Position numbers and translations under genes: made by a program. From assembly GCF_006489205.2 (NCBI RefSeq), contig NZ_VFYR02000001.1, positions 484,563 through 548,562 on the forward strand: a DNA stretch of 64,000 nt. Direction: 5' to 3'. Origin of the DNA: Brevibacterium sp. XM4083 (GTDB lineage Bacteria > Actinomycetota > Actinomycetes > Actinomycetales > Brevibacteriaceae). Position 1 is the stretch's first letter. The number at the start of each line of letters is the position of its first letter. Of this stretch, positions 41,292-51,995 are shown one piece after another. Under the pieces are notes generated by a model, which saw nothing but the letters and a program-made list of their open reading frames with translations, was not told where the DNA came from and made no database searches.

Positions 41292-41333
41292 TCGAGGGAA
41301 CCCACGGCAGTGTTCACGAAAGGAACTGATCCC

Positions 41334-42185
41334 ATGGTTGAGTCAACGGCGGTCCGACTTCTCGAGGATTTCTCGCTCGAGATGACCGGCAAGGATGTCG
41401 ACGCACTCCGGGAGGCCGCCCCTGCCATCCCCGCCGGGACGAGGATCAACGTCACCTACCTCGGCAATGAGGATCTTCCGATGCGCGTGGCCGCTGCACA
41501 GGCGGTGCGCGAGCTCGGATTCACCCCGGTTCCCCACATCTCGGCCCGCCGTATCGCCTCCGAACAGAGTCTGCGGGAGTTCCTCGCCGCACTCCGGGAT
41601 GCCGGAGCCAGCCAGCACGTCTTCGTCGTCGGCGGAGACCCGGCCGTTCCCGAAGGGCCCTACCCCGATTCGCTGACGATCATCCGCTCCGGGATCCTCC
41701 AGGACTACGGAGTGCGCGAGGTGAGCATCGCCGGCTACCCCGAAGGGCACCCCGACATCGAGGAGGCGACGCTGTGGGAGCACCTGTCGGCGAAGACCGC
41801 AGCGCTGTCCGACCAAGACCTCGGACAGGTCGTGCTCAGCCAGTTCGCCTTCGACGCCGACCGGGTGACGGCCTGGATCGCACAGGTGCGGGCCGCCGGC
41901 ATCGACGCCGAGATCCGCGTGGGTGCGCCCGGGCCGGCCGGGGTCAAGCGGCTCATGGGCTACGCCCGGCGCTTCGGGGTCGGGGCGAGTGCGGGGATCG
42001 TGCGGAAGTACGGGTTCTCCCTGACCAACCTCGTCGGCACCGCCGGGCCGGATCGGCTGATCACCGATCTTGCCGCCGATCTCGCCGGCGCCGGTGAGGC
42101 CGCGGCGGTGAAGGCGCACTTCTACACCTTCGGCGGTCTGGCCGCGACGGCCGAATGGGTCCGCGACTTCGTCAAGGAGGCGTAG
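41334..42185 (+). CDS. Methylenetetrahydrofolate reductase (MetF-like) for methyl-THF oxidation
   Basis: A 283-residue TIM-barrel protein of the MetF family, shorter than classical MetF (about 296) and without a clear RDGG-type motif. Segments INVTYLGNEDLPMRVAAAQAVRELGFTPVPHISARRI, FVVGGDPAVPEGPYPDSL, VSIAGYPEGHPD and SQFAFDADRVTAWIAQVRAAGID are the FAD and folate regions of this group. Next to a THF-dependent O-demethylase it should run in the oxidative direction, turning 5-methyl-THF into 5,10-methylene-THF. ATG with AAAGGA 9 nt upstream. First gene of a three-gene operon. Confidence 0.88.
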   Translation: MVESTAVRLLEDFSLEMTGKDVDALREAAPAIPAGTRINVTYLGNEDLPMRVAAAQAVRELGFTPVPHISARRIASEQSLREFLAALRDAGASQHVFVVGGDPAVPEGPYPDSLTIIRSGILQDYGVREVSIAGYPEGHPDIEEATLWEHLSAKTAALSDQDLGQVVLSQFAFDADRVTAWIAQVRAAGIDAEIRVGAPGPAGVKRLMGYARRFGVGASAGIVRKYGFSLTNLVGTAGPDRLITDLAADLAGAGEAAAVKAHFYTFGGLAATAEWVRDFVKEA

Positions 42186-42188
42186 ACC

Positions 42189-44577
<2,389 letters not shown>

Positions 44578-44581
44578 CCGC

Positions 44582-44587
44582 TATAGT
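44582..44587 (+). promoter_or_regulatory. -10 box TATAGT before the PadR gene
   Basis: Five bases after the ligM stop lies CTATAGT, identical in core to the -10 candidate of the ligM operon. If used, the padR message has a leader of about 70 nt that starts with the hairpin at 44590-44622. Confidence 0.35.
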
Positions 44588-44589
44588 CT

Positions 44590-44622
44590 GGAAGGGCTCG
44601 GGCACACAGCCCGGGCCCTTCC
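44590..44622. terminator. Hairpin after ligM
   Basis: 14-bp stem (44590-44603 with 44609-44622, one G-U) around ACACA. It ends the ligM operon or sits in the padR leader. Confidence 0.65.
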
Positions 44623-44663
44623 GTCGTTGTCGAGTGGTCAGAGTCGAATCCTAGGAGCACGCC

Positions 44664-45272
44664 ATGAGTCTGCGGAACGCGATCCTCGCGCTCCTCCGCA
44701 TCGGTCCGATGTCGGGCTACGACCTGCAGAAGCAGTTCTCCCAGTCCGTCGGGCACGTCTGGCATGCTCCGGATTCCCAGATCTACCCGGAGCTGCGCAA
44801 AATGACCGACCAGGGTCTCCTCACCGCCGAAGAGCAGGCCCGGGGAGCGTCGGGAATGCGGAAGGTCTATCACGTCACCGAGGCGGGGGAGCGGGAGTTC
44901 CTCGAGTGGATGAATGCCCCGCTGAAGTACCAGCGCACGCGCGATGCCGCGCATCTGCGGGCGGCGTACCTCGAGGCCGCCGACCCCGAGGCGATCGAGG
45001 AGTTCCTCAACGGTCATATCCGCCATTGGCAGGTCGAGCTGGAGACCGTTGAGGAGGAGATCTGCAAGATCGACACCCTCACCTCGCCGATGCTCAATCG
45101 TCGTCTCGAGGTCACTGAGGAGGGGGACCGGGAGGCGACCATCGCCTTCAAGCGCTACTCGTACGAGGGTCTGGCTGCGCGTGCTCGCGGCGAGATCCGG
45201 TGGGCCCGGGAGGGCCTGGCGCTCATCCGCCAGCTCGGCATCGCCGACGGCGTCGAGGCGCAGAGTCCGTGA
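44664..45272 (+). CDS. PadR family transcriptional regulator (VanR-like)
   Basis: A 202-residue PadR-s2-type regulator. The N-terminal winged HTH (SLRNAILALLRIGPMSGYDLQKQFSQSVGHVWHAPDSQIYPELRKMTDQGLLT, then RKVYHVTEAGEREF) is followed by a long helical dimerisation arm (residues 100-190), the layout of phenolic-acid-responsive PadR and of C. glutamicum VanR. Directly downstream of the O-demethylase, and with dyads resembling VanR sites at the divergent promoters, it is the best candidate repressor for the methoxy-aromatic genes. AGGAG lies 7 nt before the ATG. Confidence 0.9.
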   Translation: MSLRNAILALLRIGPMSGYDLQKQFSQSVGHVWHAPDSQIYPELRKMTDQGLLTAEEQARGASGMRKVYHVTEAGEREFLEWMNAPLKYQRTRDAAHLRAAYLEAADPEAIEEFLNGHIRHWQVELETVEEEICKIDTLTSPMLNRRLEVTEEGDREATIAFKRYSYEGLAARARGEIRWAREGLALIRQLGIADGVEAQSP

Positions 45273-45343
45273 GATGCCACGAGAGAGTGCTGCTCATCGT
45301 GCAACAGTGTGCGGGGAAGCCATGCCGGTGAGGAAATGCGCGG

Positions 45344-45416
45344 TGGGCCCCGTGGGGATCGAACCCACGACCCGCGGATTAAAAGTCCGCTGCTCTACCA
45401 ACTGAGCTAGAGGCCC
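45344..45416 (-). tRNA. tRNA-Lys (anticodon TTT)
   Basis: A 73-nt cloverleaf: acceptor GGGCCTC pairs with GGGGCCC, D-arm has AGCTCAGTTGGTAGAGC, the anticodon loop is CTTTTAA with anticodon TTT, and the T-arm is GTGGGTTCGATCCCCAC. The CCA end is not encoded. On the minus strand a TAGTAT -10 candidate lies about 55 bp upstream (45472-45477). Confidence 0.96.
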
Positions 45417-45489
45417 GGCCTCCGTCGGATCGGCATGGGTGTGCACCCACAGCGACGATCGGAGACTCCCCAATACTAGGGCCAGCGCA

Positions 45490-45542
45490 CGCGTTTCCTC
45501 AAACGCGAACGGGTGCCCCGCGAGGTCCGCGAGGCACCCGTT
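45490..45542. terminator. Tandem hairpins downstream of the 45599 gene
   Basis: A 15-pair stem with one mismatch (45508-45522 with 45528-45542, loop AGGTC) is followed on the minus strand by CGCGTTT/AAACGCG (45490-45507, 4-nt loop). They lie between the minus-strand gene ending at 45599 and the tRNA on the same strand, so they separate the two transcripts. Confidence 0.7.
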
Positions 45543-45598
45543 GCATTCATCCGGCCATCCCCGAGTCCGCGGGCGGACTCAAGCGCCGGTGACGCAGG

Positions 45599-46552
45599 TC
45601 AGCGTCCGATCTGCTTCGATGATCCGTCTCCGCTCGACGACCCTGCCGAGTTGGCCGAATCCGCGTCGTACTTCGACGCGTCGACGCCGACACCGCTGCC
45701 GTCGTCGACGACCTCTCCGTCGACGTCCTTGTCCTTCTTCCGGCCCATCGACGTCAGGGCCTTGATCGTCCCGAGCAGCTTGTTGTCCTTCTTCTGGTCG
45801 ACGAACTGCGGATCGGTCTCCAGCGGGAACACCGTCGGGGCAGCGCCGAAGGCCGTCTTCGACTCGTTCGCGACCTTCCGCGCCATCTGCGCGTTGACAA
45901 CGCCGCCGATGACCGCGCCGATGCCGAAGGGCAGGAGGCGTCCGAAGAACGACCCACCCGCCCGCGCGGCGAACTTCTGGATGAAGGTCTTGCGCAGCTT
46001 CCGCAGCAGCATGTCGACGACGGGCGCCGGCAGCTGCTTCGTCACCGTCGCACCCCAGTCGCCGAGGAGGGCCTCAGGTCCCACGGACTTCTTCCCGAAC
46101 CGCTGAACGAGGTTCTTCCCGTCCTTGCCGAGCATGAGGCCGAGGACGAGGGCGTTCGCCCGCGCCGGGTCATTGACCGGCAGGCCGTGGATCTCCGCGA
46201 TCGACTGCGCGAAGAGCGCCGTCAGCTCGAGGAAGCCCGCGGTCTCCGCCGTCGCGAAGCCGACCGCGGCCATCGTGCCGATGCCGGGCACCGCCGCCGT
46301 CGCACCGACGGCAGCGCCGCCGGTCGTCGTCAGCGCGAGGTAGTGCTTGCGAATGATCTCGACGAGCTCCTCGGGAGTGGCATCCGGGTTCCGCCGGCGC
46401 AGCGACCGCACGTAGGCCAGGGCCACCGGACGCTGCACGGAGAGCAGCTTCGAGAGCACCGACTGCGTGCGCGGATTGATGGTTCCGTCCTCGTTGACCG
46501 CGAGTTTGGCCGCTCTGTCGAGGCCCTTCTGAACCATTGATGACTTCGCCAC
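45599..46552 (-). CDS. Conserved membrane-associated protein of unknown function (EcsC-like features)
   Basis: A 317-residue protein. Near residues 75-125 two Gly/Ala-rich hydrophobic stretches occur (TTGGAAVGATAAVPGIGTMAAVGFATAETAGFLELTALFAQSIAEIHG), and a further one at 215-235 (GRLLPFGIGAVIGGVVNAQMARKVANESKTAF); this pattern recalls EcsC-family proteins, which have no known activity. The C-terminal 70 residues are charged and disordered. GTG start at 46552 with AGGAGG 7 nt upstream. It stands alone. I cannot assign a role. Confidence 0.65.
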   Translation of the reverse strand: MAKSSMVQKGLDRAAKLAVNEDGTINPRTQSVLSKLLSVQRPVALAYVRSLRRRNPDATPEELVEIIRKHYLALTTTGGAAVGATAAVPGIGTMAAVGFATAETAGFLELTALFAQSIAEIHGLPVNDPARANALVLGLMLGKDGKNLVQRFGKKSVGPEALLGDWGATVTKQLPAPVVDMLLRKLRKTFIQKFAARAGGSFFGRLLPFGIGAVIGGVVNAQMARKVANESKTAFGAAPTVFPLETDPQFVDQKKDNKLLGTIKALTSMGRKKDKDVDGEVVDDGSGVGVDASKYDADSANSAGSSSGDGSSKQIGR

Positions 46553-46594
46553 GGGAGTTCCTCCTCGTTCACTGTCGATACAAGTCGTCTTCAC

Positions 46595-46893
46595 AAGATG
46601 TCTGATGAGACCGCCTGCTGCGGTGTCAGACCCGGATTCATTTTAGTAGGGGACACTGTGATTTTCGTAGGAGATTTGCCCGGAGATTCATGGGCGGTTC
46701 TTCTCGGAACTGTTGTCCACGACACATCCTATGTATACGATTCGGAGAAAAGCTATACGTTCCACCGCGTGCCGGCACCAGCACCTCCGGCAGCTCCCAA
46801 GGTCAGACCCAGCAGTGACCCGGCAGTGTCTCAACCATCAGCCATCACAGTGTCGTGAGGATCCCAACGGCGGGATTCGTCTGAGGAGAACAC
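46595..46893. promoter_or_regulatory. Upstream region of the TRAP operon, AT-richer than its surroundings
   Basis: About 300 bp between divergent genes, clearly lower in GC. It contains CTATGTATACGATT around a GTATAC core (46733-46738) and a second CTATACG half about 20 bp on. GTATAC-centred sites occur in UxuR/ExuR-type GntR-FCD operators, and a GntR-FCD gene is in this operon; the flanks are not symmetric, so the match is weak. An 86-codon ORF at 46598 has no ribosome site and I do not call it. Confidence 0.3.
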
Positions 46894-47943
46894 ATGAAGA
46901 AGCGCCTCGCCACCGCGATCACGGCCGCAGCCGCCGTGCTCGCCCTCTCCGGCTGCGCCATGTTCCAACCCGTCGACTTCGACCGGGCCGCGACCGACGC
47001 CGTCGACCCGAACGCGATCACCCTGCGCTTCGGCAACGTCTACGAAGCCACCCACCCGGTCAACTCCTGCGGCCTCGAGCCGATGAAGGAGGAACTCGCC
47101 GACCAGGGCTTCAACGTCCTCATCTACCCCGCCGCCCAGATCGGCAGCGAAGCGGAGATGGTCGAGCAGGTCGCCACGGGCGCCCTCGACTTCGTCAACA
47201 GCGGGCCCTCGTTCCTCGGCGCGTGGCACCCGGAGGCCGCCGTCCTCGACGGCGCGTTTCTCGCCGAGGATGCCGCTGAGCTCCAAGCCGCGACGACGGG
47301 ACCGATCATGACCGACGTCTTCGACGACATGGCCGCCGAGACCGACCTGCGGGTCGTCAGCAACTTCTACTACGGCGCCCGCCAGGTCACGGCGAACACC
47401 CCGGTGCGCACGCCTGAGGACCTCAACGGTCTGAAGATCCGCACCCCCGACGCCCCGCTCTACCTCACGACGCTCGACATCATGGGCGCGACAGCGACCC
47501 CGATGGCGCTCAGCGAGGTCTACCTCGGCCTCCAGCAGAACACGATCGACGCGCAGGAGAACCCGATCCCGACGATCGCCTCGGCGAAGTTCTACGAGGT
47601 CCAGGACTACATCAGCATCACCGAGCACATCGTCCAAGGCGTCTACCTCGTCGGCAACCAGCGCCTCCTCGACAGCATGGAGCCGGAGAAGCGGCGGACC
47701 CTCACCGAGGCGATCGACGCCGCCCGCGTCCGCGTCGAGGAGTGCACGGTCACTCAGGAGCGGGAGATCCTCGCCGAGTGGAAGGAGACCGGGGAGATCG
47801 AGGTCGTCGAGGACGTCGACATCCAAGCCTTCCGCGACCTCGTCGCCGCCGAGCTGCCGACCCGGGTGAGCTGGGGCGACACCTACCTCGCGGTGAAGAA
47901 GTCCCTCGAGGACGCGCGCACAGCGGCGGGAGAGGAGAACTGA
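46894..47943 (+). CDS. dctP: TRAP transporter substrate-binding lipoprotein (DctP family)
   Basis: A 349-residue lipoprotein: signal KKRLATAITAAAAVLALSGC with lipobox Cys21, then the DctP fold with ITLRFGNVYEATHPVNSCGLEPM, VYPAAQIGSEAEMVEQVATGALDF-type strand, FYYGARQVTANTPVRTPEDLNGLKIRTPDAPLY (the conserved Arg that binds the carboxylate) and GLQQNTIDAQENPI. TRAP systems import organic and sugar acids with Na+. The family membership and the downstream FAH and Ldh2 genes point to an aldonate or keto acid. GAGGAG before the ATG. Confidence 0.93.
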   Translation: MKKRLATAITAAAAVLALSGCAMFQPVDFDRAATDAVDPNAITLRFGNVYEATHPVNSCGLEPMKEELADQGFNVLIYPAAQIGSEAEMVEQVATGALDFVNSGPSFLGAWHPEAAVLDGAFLAEDAAELQAATTGPIMTDVFDDMAAETDLRVVSNFYYGARQVTANTPVRTPEDLNGLKIRTPDAPLYLTTLDIMGATATPMALSEVYLGLQQNTIDAQENPIPTIASAKFYEVQDYISITEHIVQGVYLVGNQRLLDSMEPEKRRTLTEAIDAARVRVEECTVTQEREILAEWKETGEIEVVEDVDIQAFRDLVAAELPTRVSWGDTYLAVKKSLEDARTAAGEEN

Positions 47944-48623
47944 TGAACCCGACGACCCCGAACCCCGACCCCAATTCCAAGACTCCCGACCCGAACCCGC
48001 AGACCCCTGACCCGACCGGCCCAAACGACCCCGGCCTCCAGTCTCCCGGCACCGACAACATCGCCGACGCCGAGGCGACCCAGGCCTTCGAGCAGGACTC
48101 CTTCGAACGCCGCAGCGGCCTCTACCGAGCGGCGATCACGCTCGAGCGCACGATCGGCATCCTCCTCATGGTCGGCGTCTTCGTCCTCGTCATGCTCCAG
48201 GTCATCACCCGCTACGTCTTCGATTCGCCGCTGTCGTGGACCGAGGAGGTCGCCCGCCTCACCCTCGTGTGGCTGACCTTCATCGCCGCCGCCTTCGTCT
48301 CCTCCCGGCGCTCCCACATCACCGTCGATCTCATCGCCACTGTCGTCCCCGCCGCCGTCGGCCGGGTGATCGGCACCTTCGCCCGCCTCGTCGTCCTCGC
48401 CGTGTCCGCGTTCATGGCGGTCTCCGGGATCATGATGGTCGACATCGTGGCAGCGATCGCGATGCCCGCCTCGGGGCTGCCCACCGCGCTGCTCTACCTC
48501 GCCGCGACCATCGGCTTCATCCTCATCTTCATCCACACGGTCATCGAGATCATCATGGTCGCGAGGTTCCCCGAGGAGAACCCCGACACCGTCGACTCCA
48601 CCGCCCAGCTGGAAGGCCTGTGA
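47943..48623 (+). CDS. dctQ: TRAP transporter small permease (DctQ family)
   Basis: A 226-residue protein with a 50-residue Pro/Asn/Asp-rich N-terminal extension, then four membrane helices: TIGILLMVGVFVLVMLQVITRYVF, SWTEEVARLTLVWLTFIAAAFVSSR with the conserved EE/R pattern, a third helix at RLVVLAVSAFMAVSGIMMV and a fourth near the C-terminus. The long disordered N-terminus is unusual for DctQ (normally about 160-180 residues). The start shares one base with the dctP stop (TGATG). Confidence 0.92.
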   Translation: MNPTTPNPDPNSKTPDPNPQTPDPTGPNDPGLQSPGTDNIADAEATQAFEQDSFERRSGLYRAAITLERTIGILLMVGVFVLVMLQVITRYVFDSPLSWTEEVARLTLVWLTFIAAAFVSSRRSHITVDLIATVVPAAVGRVIGTFARLVVLAVSAFMAVSGIMMVDIVAAIAMPASGLPTALLYLAATIGFILIFIHTVIEIIMVARFPEENPDTVDSTAQLEGL

Positions 48624-48624
48624 C

Positions 48625-49908
48625 ATGACCCTCATCCTCATGCTCGCCGCCCTCCTCCTGCTCCTCGCCCTGCGCGTGCCCGTCGGCATCGCCCTCCTCG
48701 TGCCCTCGCTCGTCTACATCGTCACCGACCCCTCCTCGAGTCCGGCTCTCGCCGTCCAACAGGCGACCTCCGGGGTCTTCGACTTCGCCATCCTCGCCGT
48801 GCCGATGTTCATCCTGCTCGGCAACCTCGCGAACATCTCCGGGGCCACCGACCGCCTCTACGACGCCGCCGTCGCCGCGATCGGCCACGTCCGCGGGTCG
48901 CTCGGCTACGTCAACATCCTCACGAGCTTCGGCTTCTCCTGGGTCTCCGGTGCCGCGATCTCCGACGCCGCCGCGATGGGCCGCATCCAGGTGCCGGCGA
49001 TGATCCGCCGCGGCTACCCCGTCGGCTTCTCCCTCGGCGTCACCGGCGCCTCCTCCCTCATCGCCCCGATGATGCCGCCGTCGATCCCGGCGATCATCTA
49101 CGCCGTCACCGCCGGGGTGTCCGTCGGCGCGCTCTTCATGGCCGGCATCGTCCCCGCCGTCCTCCTCGTCCTCACGCTCAGCGCCATGGTCTGGGTCCTC
49201 ACCCGCAAGCGCGACGACCTCCGCCTGCCCAAGGCTTCCCGCGCCGAACGTGTGAAGTCCGGCCTGCGCGCCCTGCCGCCGGTCGGTGCCGCCGTCGTCA
49301 TCCTCGGCGGCATCCTCTCCGGCATCTTCACCCCCACCGAGGCGAGTGCCGTGGGCGTGGCCTACATCGGCATCCTCGCGATCGTCTACGGCAACTTCAC
49401 GTGGGAGAAGGTCCGCCACGCCCTCGTCACCGCCGTCGAGACGACCGGCGGCATCCTCATCATCGTCGCCGGCGCCGCCCTCTTCGGCTGGGTCCTCGCC
49501 CGCGAACAGGCACCCCAGCTCGCCGCCGAGGTGCTCCTGTCGATCACCGACCGCCCGATCGTCTTCCTCATCCTCGTCAACCTCCTGCTCCTCCTCATCG
49601 GCTGCGTCCTCGAACCCACCTCGGCGATCCTCATCCTCGTCCCGGTCCTCCTCCCCGTCGCCGAGGTGTTCGGGCTCAGCCCCGTCCACTTCGGCATCAT
49701 GATCATCTTCAACCTCCTCATCGGCCTGCTCACCCCACCGGTCGGCCTCGTCCTCTTCGTCCTGTCCTCGGTGACGAAGTACCCGGTGACAACGGTGATC
49801 AGGGGAACGATGCCGTTCTTCATCCCGATGCTCATCACCCTCATCCTCATCTCCGTCGTCCCGTTCCTCAGCCTGTGGCTGCCGAGCCTCCTCGGCTACG
49901 CCGTCTGA
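48625..49908 (+). CDS. dctM: TRAP transporter large permease (DctM family)
   Basis: A 427-residue, 12-helix permease. LALRVPVGIALLVPSLVYI, FDFAILAVPMFILLGNLANISGATDRLYDAA, VTGASSLIAPMMPPSIPAIIYAV (the PPS pattern of the first re-entrant loop) and FGIMIIFNLLIGLLTPPVGLVLFV (second loop) are the standard landmarks. It forms the translocation path with DctQ. One base lies between the dctQ stop and this ATG. A 78-bp gap follows before the FAH gene, without a hairpin. Confidence 0.95.
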   Translation: MTLILMLAALLLLLALRVPVGIALLVPSLVYIVTDPSSSPALAVQQATSGVFDFAILAVPMFILLGNLANISGATDRLYDAAVAAIGHVRGSLGYVNILTSFGFSWVSGAAISDAAAMGRIQVPAMIRRGYPVGFSLGVTGASSLIAPMMPPSIPAIIYAVTAGVSVGALFMAGIVPAVLLVLTLSAMVWVLTRKRDDLRLPKASRAERVKSGLRALPPVGAAVVILGGILSGIFTPTEASAVGVAYIGILAIVYGNFTWEKVRHALVTAVETTGGILIIVAGAALFGWVLAREQAPQLAAEVLLSITDRPIVFLILVNLLLLLIGCVLEPTSAILILVPVLLPVAEVFGLSPVHFGIMIIFNLLIGLLTPPVGLVLFVLSSVTKYPVTTVIRGTMPFFIPMLITLILISVVPFLSLWLPSLLGYAV

Positions 49909-49986
49909 CCGTCCACCCCACCAGAGAGGTTCCCTTCCCGTGTCACTTCCCATCGCCGCCTCCGCTCGCCGAGGAGGTCATCCGTC

Positions 49987-51147
49987 GTGAGTCTCCGCGA
50001 CCTCCTTCCCGCCGAGGCGACCGGCACGTTCCTCGGTCGCCTGGCCGTCCCGTCCCGGCCCGCTCCCGTTCCCGTCCTCGTCACCGGCGACGAGGTCCGT
50101 GACGCCTCACGCGTCGACGTCACGGTCGCCGGGATCCTCGACCATCCGGAGGCGATCGACCGGCTGACCGCGCTGACCTCGCATCCGCCCGCCTGGTCGA
50201 TCGATGACATCGTCACCCCCGCCGAGGCGGTCGCCGGGGCCGCTGACCGCCCCGTCCTCCTCGCCCCGATCGATCTCCAAGTCATCAAGGCCTGCGGGGT
50301 GACGTTCGCCGGTTCGATGATCGAACGCCTCATCGAGGAGCGCTGCGACGGTGACCCGAACCGCGCCGAGGCGGTGCGGACCGAACTCGCCGCGGCCGTC
50401 ACCGCCGACCTCGCAGCGATCCGCCCCGGTTCGGCCGAGGCCGCCCGGCTGAAGGCCGCGCTCGTCGCGAAGGGCTGGTGGTCGCAGTACCTCGAGGTCG
50501 GTCTCGGCCCTGACCCCGAGGTGTTCACCAAAGGCCCCGTGCTCTCGGCCGTCGGCTCCGGCGACACCGTCGGGATCCCCGCCTTCTCCGCGTGGTCGAA
50601 CCCCGAACCCGAACTCGTCCTCGTCGCCGACTCCCACGGCCGGGTCCACGGGGTGACGATGGGCAACGACGTCAACCTCCGCGACGTCGAGGGCCGCAGC
50701 TCCCTGCTGCTCGGCATGGCCAAGGACAACAACCGTTCGACCGCGCTCGGCCCGCTCATCCGCCTCTTCGATGCGACCTTCGACCTCGATGACTCCCGCG
50801 GCCTCGACCTCACTCTCACCGTCACCGGCGACGACGGATACACACTGTCGGGCATCAACTCCGTGAGCGCGCTCAGCCGATCGTTCGAGGAGCTCCTCGC
50901 CGCCGCCCACGGACCCCACCACCAGTACCCCGACGGGTTCGTCCTCTACACCGGCACCCTCTTCGCCCCGACCGCGGACCGTGAGGAGGAGGGGCTGGGA
51001 TTCACCCACCGCCTCGGCGATGTCGTGACGATCACCGGCGATCGCCTGGGCACGCTGACGAACGTCGTCGGACGGTGCGAGGACCTTCCCACCTGGGACT
51101 ACGGCATTCGCTCCCTCCTTCGTGACCTCACCTCAGGACAGCGATAG
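49987..51147 (+). CDS. Fumarylacetoacetate hydrolase family protein, 2-keto-3-deoxy-sugar-acid dehydratase-like
   Basis: A 386-residue FAH-fold protein. The segment LLAPIDLQVIKACGVTFAGSMIERLIEE and GWWSQYLEVGLGPDPEVFTKGPVLSAVGSGDTVGIPAFSAWSNPEPELVLVADSHGRVHGVTMGNDVNLRDVEGRS closely follow the long FAH group that includes 2-keto-3-deoxy-pentonate dehydratases (XylX/AraD1-like); metal ligands are the Glu/Glu/Asp set in SNPEPE and GNDVNL. It would act on the acid imported by the TRAP system or its keto product. Fumarylacetoacetate hydrolysis itself is unlikely here. GTG start with GAGGAGG about 10 nt upstream; the stop overlaps a possible GTG of the GntR gene. Confidence 0.8.
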   Translation: MSLRDLLPAEATGTFLGRLAVPSRPAPVPVLVTGDEVRDASRVDVTVAGILDHPEAIDRLTALTSHPPAWSIDDIVTPAEAVAGAADRPVLLAPIDLQVIKACGVTFAGSMIERLIEERCDGDPNRAEAVRTELAAAVTADLAAIRPGSAEAARLKAALVAKGWWSQYLEVGLGPDPEVFTKGPVLSAVGSGDTVGIPAFSAWSNPEPELVLVADSHGRVHGVTMGNDVNLRDVEGRSSLLLGMAKDNNRSTALGPLIRLFDATFDLDDSRGLDLTLTVTGDDGYTLSGINSVSALSRSFEELLAAAHGPHHQYPDGFVLYTGTLFAPTADREEEGLGFTHRLGDVVTITGDRLGTLTNVVGRCEDLPTWDYGIRSLLRDLTSGQR

Positions 51148-51206
51148 TGTCGGTGTTGACAGGAGTGGGGGCGGATGTCGCCAGTGCGTCGGGGAAGGAT
51201 GTCGAG

Positions 51207-51995
51207 ATGACCGGACGGGACACGGCCGCGGAATCCACCGTCTACGCGAGGATCAGGTCGATGATCCTCGACGGCACCGTGCCGCCCGGTGAGCGGATCA
51301 CGATCGACCGCATGGCCCGTGAGCTCGGGGTGTCCCAGACGCCGGTGCGCGAGGCGATGCAGCGCCTCGAAGGCGACCGGCTCGTGCGCACCCGGCACCC
51401 GCGCGGCTACGCGACGACCCCGCTGCTCAGCCGCCGCGACCTCGAGATGATGATCGAGATGCGGCTGCTCCTCGAACCGTGGGCCGCGAAGGTCGTCGCC
51501 GCGGACCGGGGATCGAATCCGGGGCGCGCCCTGTGCGAGGAGATCAATGCCTTCCGCGACGGTCTCGGTGCCTCCGACGGGAAGGGTGCCTCCGACGGGA
51601 AGGGTGCCTCCGACTGGAAGCAGGAGCTCTCGCAGCACGACACGCGCTTCCACACCCGCATCCTCGAAGCGACCGGCAACAGCTTCCTCCTCGACGCGTA
51701 TCGGCAGATGCACCCGCACCTCCACCTCTTCCGTCTCTTCCCCGGCGACCCGCACGGCACCGACACCGTGTCCGAACATGCCGAGATCGCCCAGGCCATC
51801 GCCGACTGCGACCCGCAGGCGGCGGAGGCGGCGATGCGCACCCACATCCTCCGTGCGCTCGAGAGGTTCTCCGCGAGCACCGCGGACGCGGCTCCCGGGC
51901 AGGAGCCCGCAGACGGCGCCTCGGGACGGGAACCCGCAGCCGCGCGCTCCCACGTCCTGGGGGCCGGAGCCTGCGAACCGGACGGCGGCTCATGA
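51207..51995 (+). CDS. GntR family regulator, FCD (FadR-like) subfamily
   Basis: A 262-residue regulator: winged HTH at residues 8-75 (STVYARIRSMILDGTVPPGERITIDRMARELGVSQTPVREAMQRLEGDRLVRTRHPRGY) and an FCD domain from about 80 with metal-site residues in LSQHDTRFHTRIL, HPHLHLFR and SEHAEIAQAI. Between them lies GASDGK repeated three times, encoded by an 18-bp tandem repeat. I chose ATG 51207 (GGGGAAGG 8 nt upstream) over the GTG at 51147. The C-terminal 45 residues are disordered. It most likely regulates the surrounding TRAP operon in response to the imported acid. Stop overlaps the dehydrogenase gene (ATGA). Confidence 0.88.
   Translation: MTGRDTAAESTVYARIRSMILDGTVPPGERITIDRMARELGVSQTPVREAMQRLEGDRLVRTRHPRGYATTPLLSRRDLEMMIEMRLLLEPWAAKVVAADRGSNPGRALCEEINAFRDGLGASDGKGASDGKGASDWKQELSQHDTRFHTRILEATGNSFLLDAYRQMHPHLHLFRLFPGDPHGTDTVSEHAEIAQAIADCDPQAAEAAMRTHILRALERFSASTADAAPGQEPADGASGREPAAARSHVLGAGACEPDGGS
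51567..51620 (+). repeat. In-frame 18-bp tandem repeat (3 copies) inside the GntR gene
   Basis: Three consecutive 18-bp units (51567-51584, 51585-51602, 51603-51620) encode GASDGK, GASDGK and GASDWK. The first two are identical; the third differs by one base. Copy number may vary by slippage without breaking the frame. Confidence 0.9.

Noticed and set aside
45344-45416. tRNA-associated integration site
   Set aside because: No integrase, direct repeat of the tRNA 3' end or foreign-looking genes flank the tRNA.
46598-46858. 86-codon plus-strand ORF before the TRAP operon
   Set aside because: No ribosome site or leaderless box, composition differs from real genes, and it covers the promoter region of dctP.
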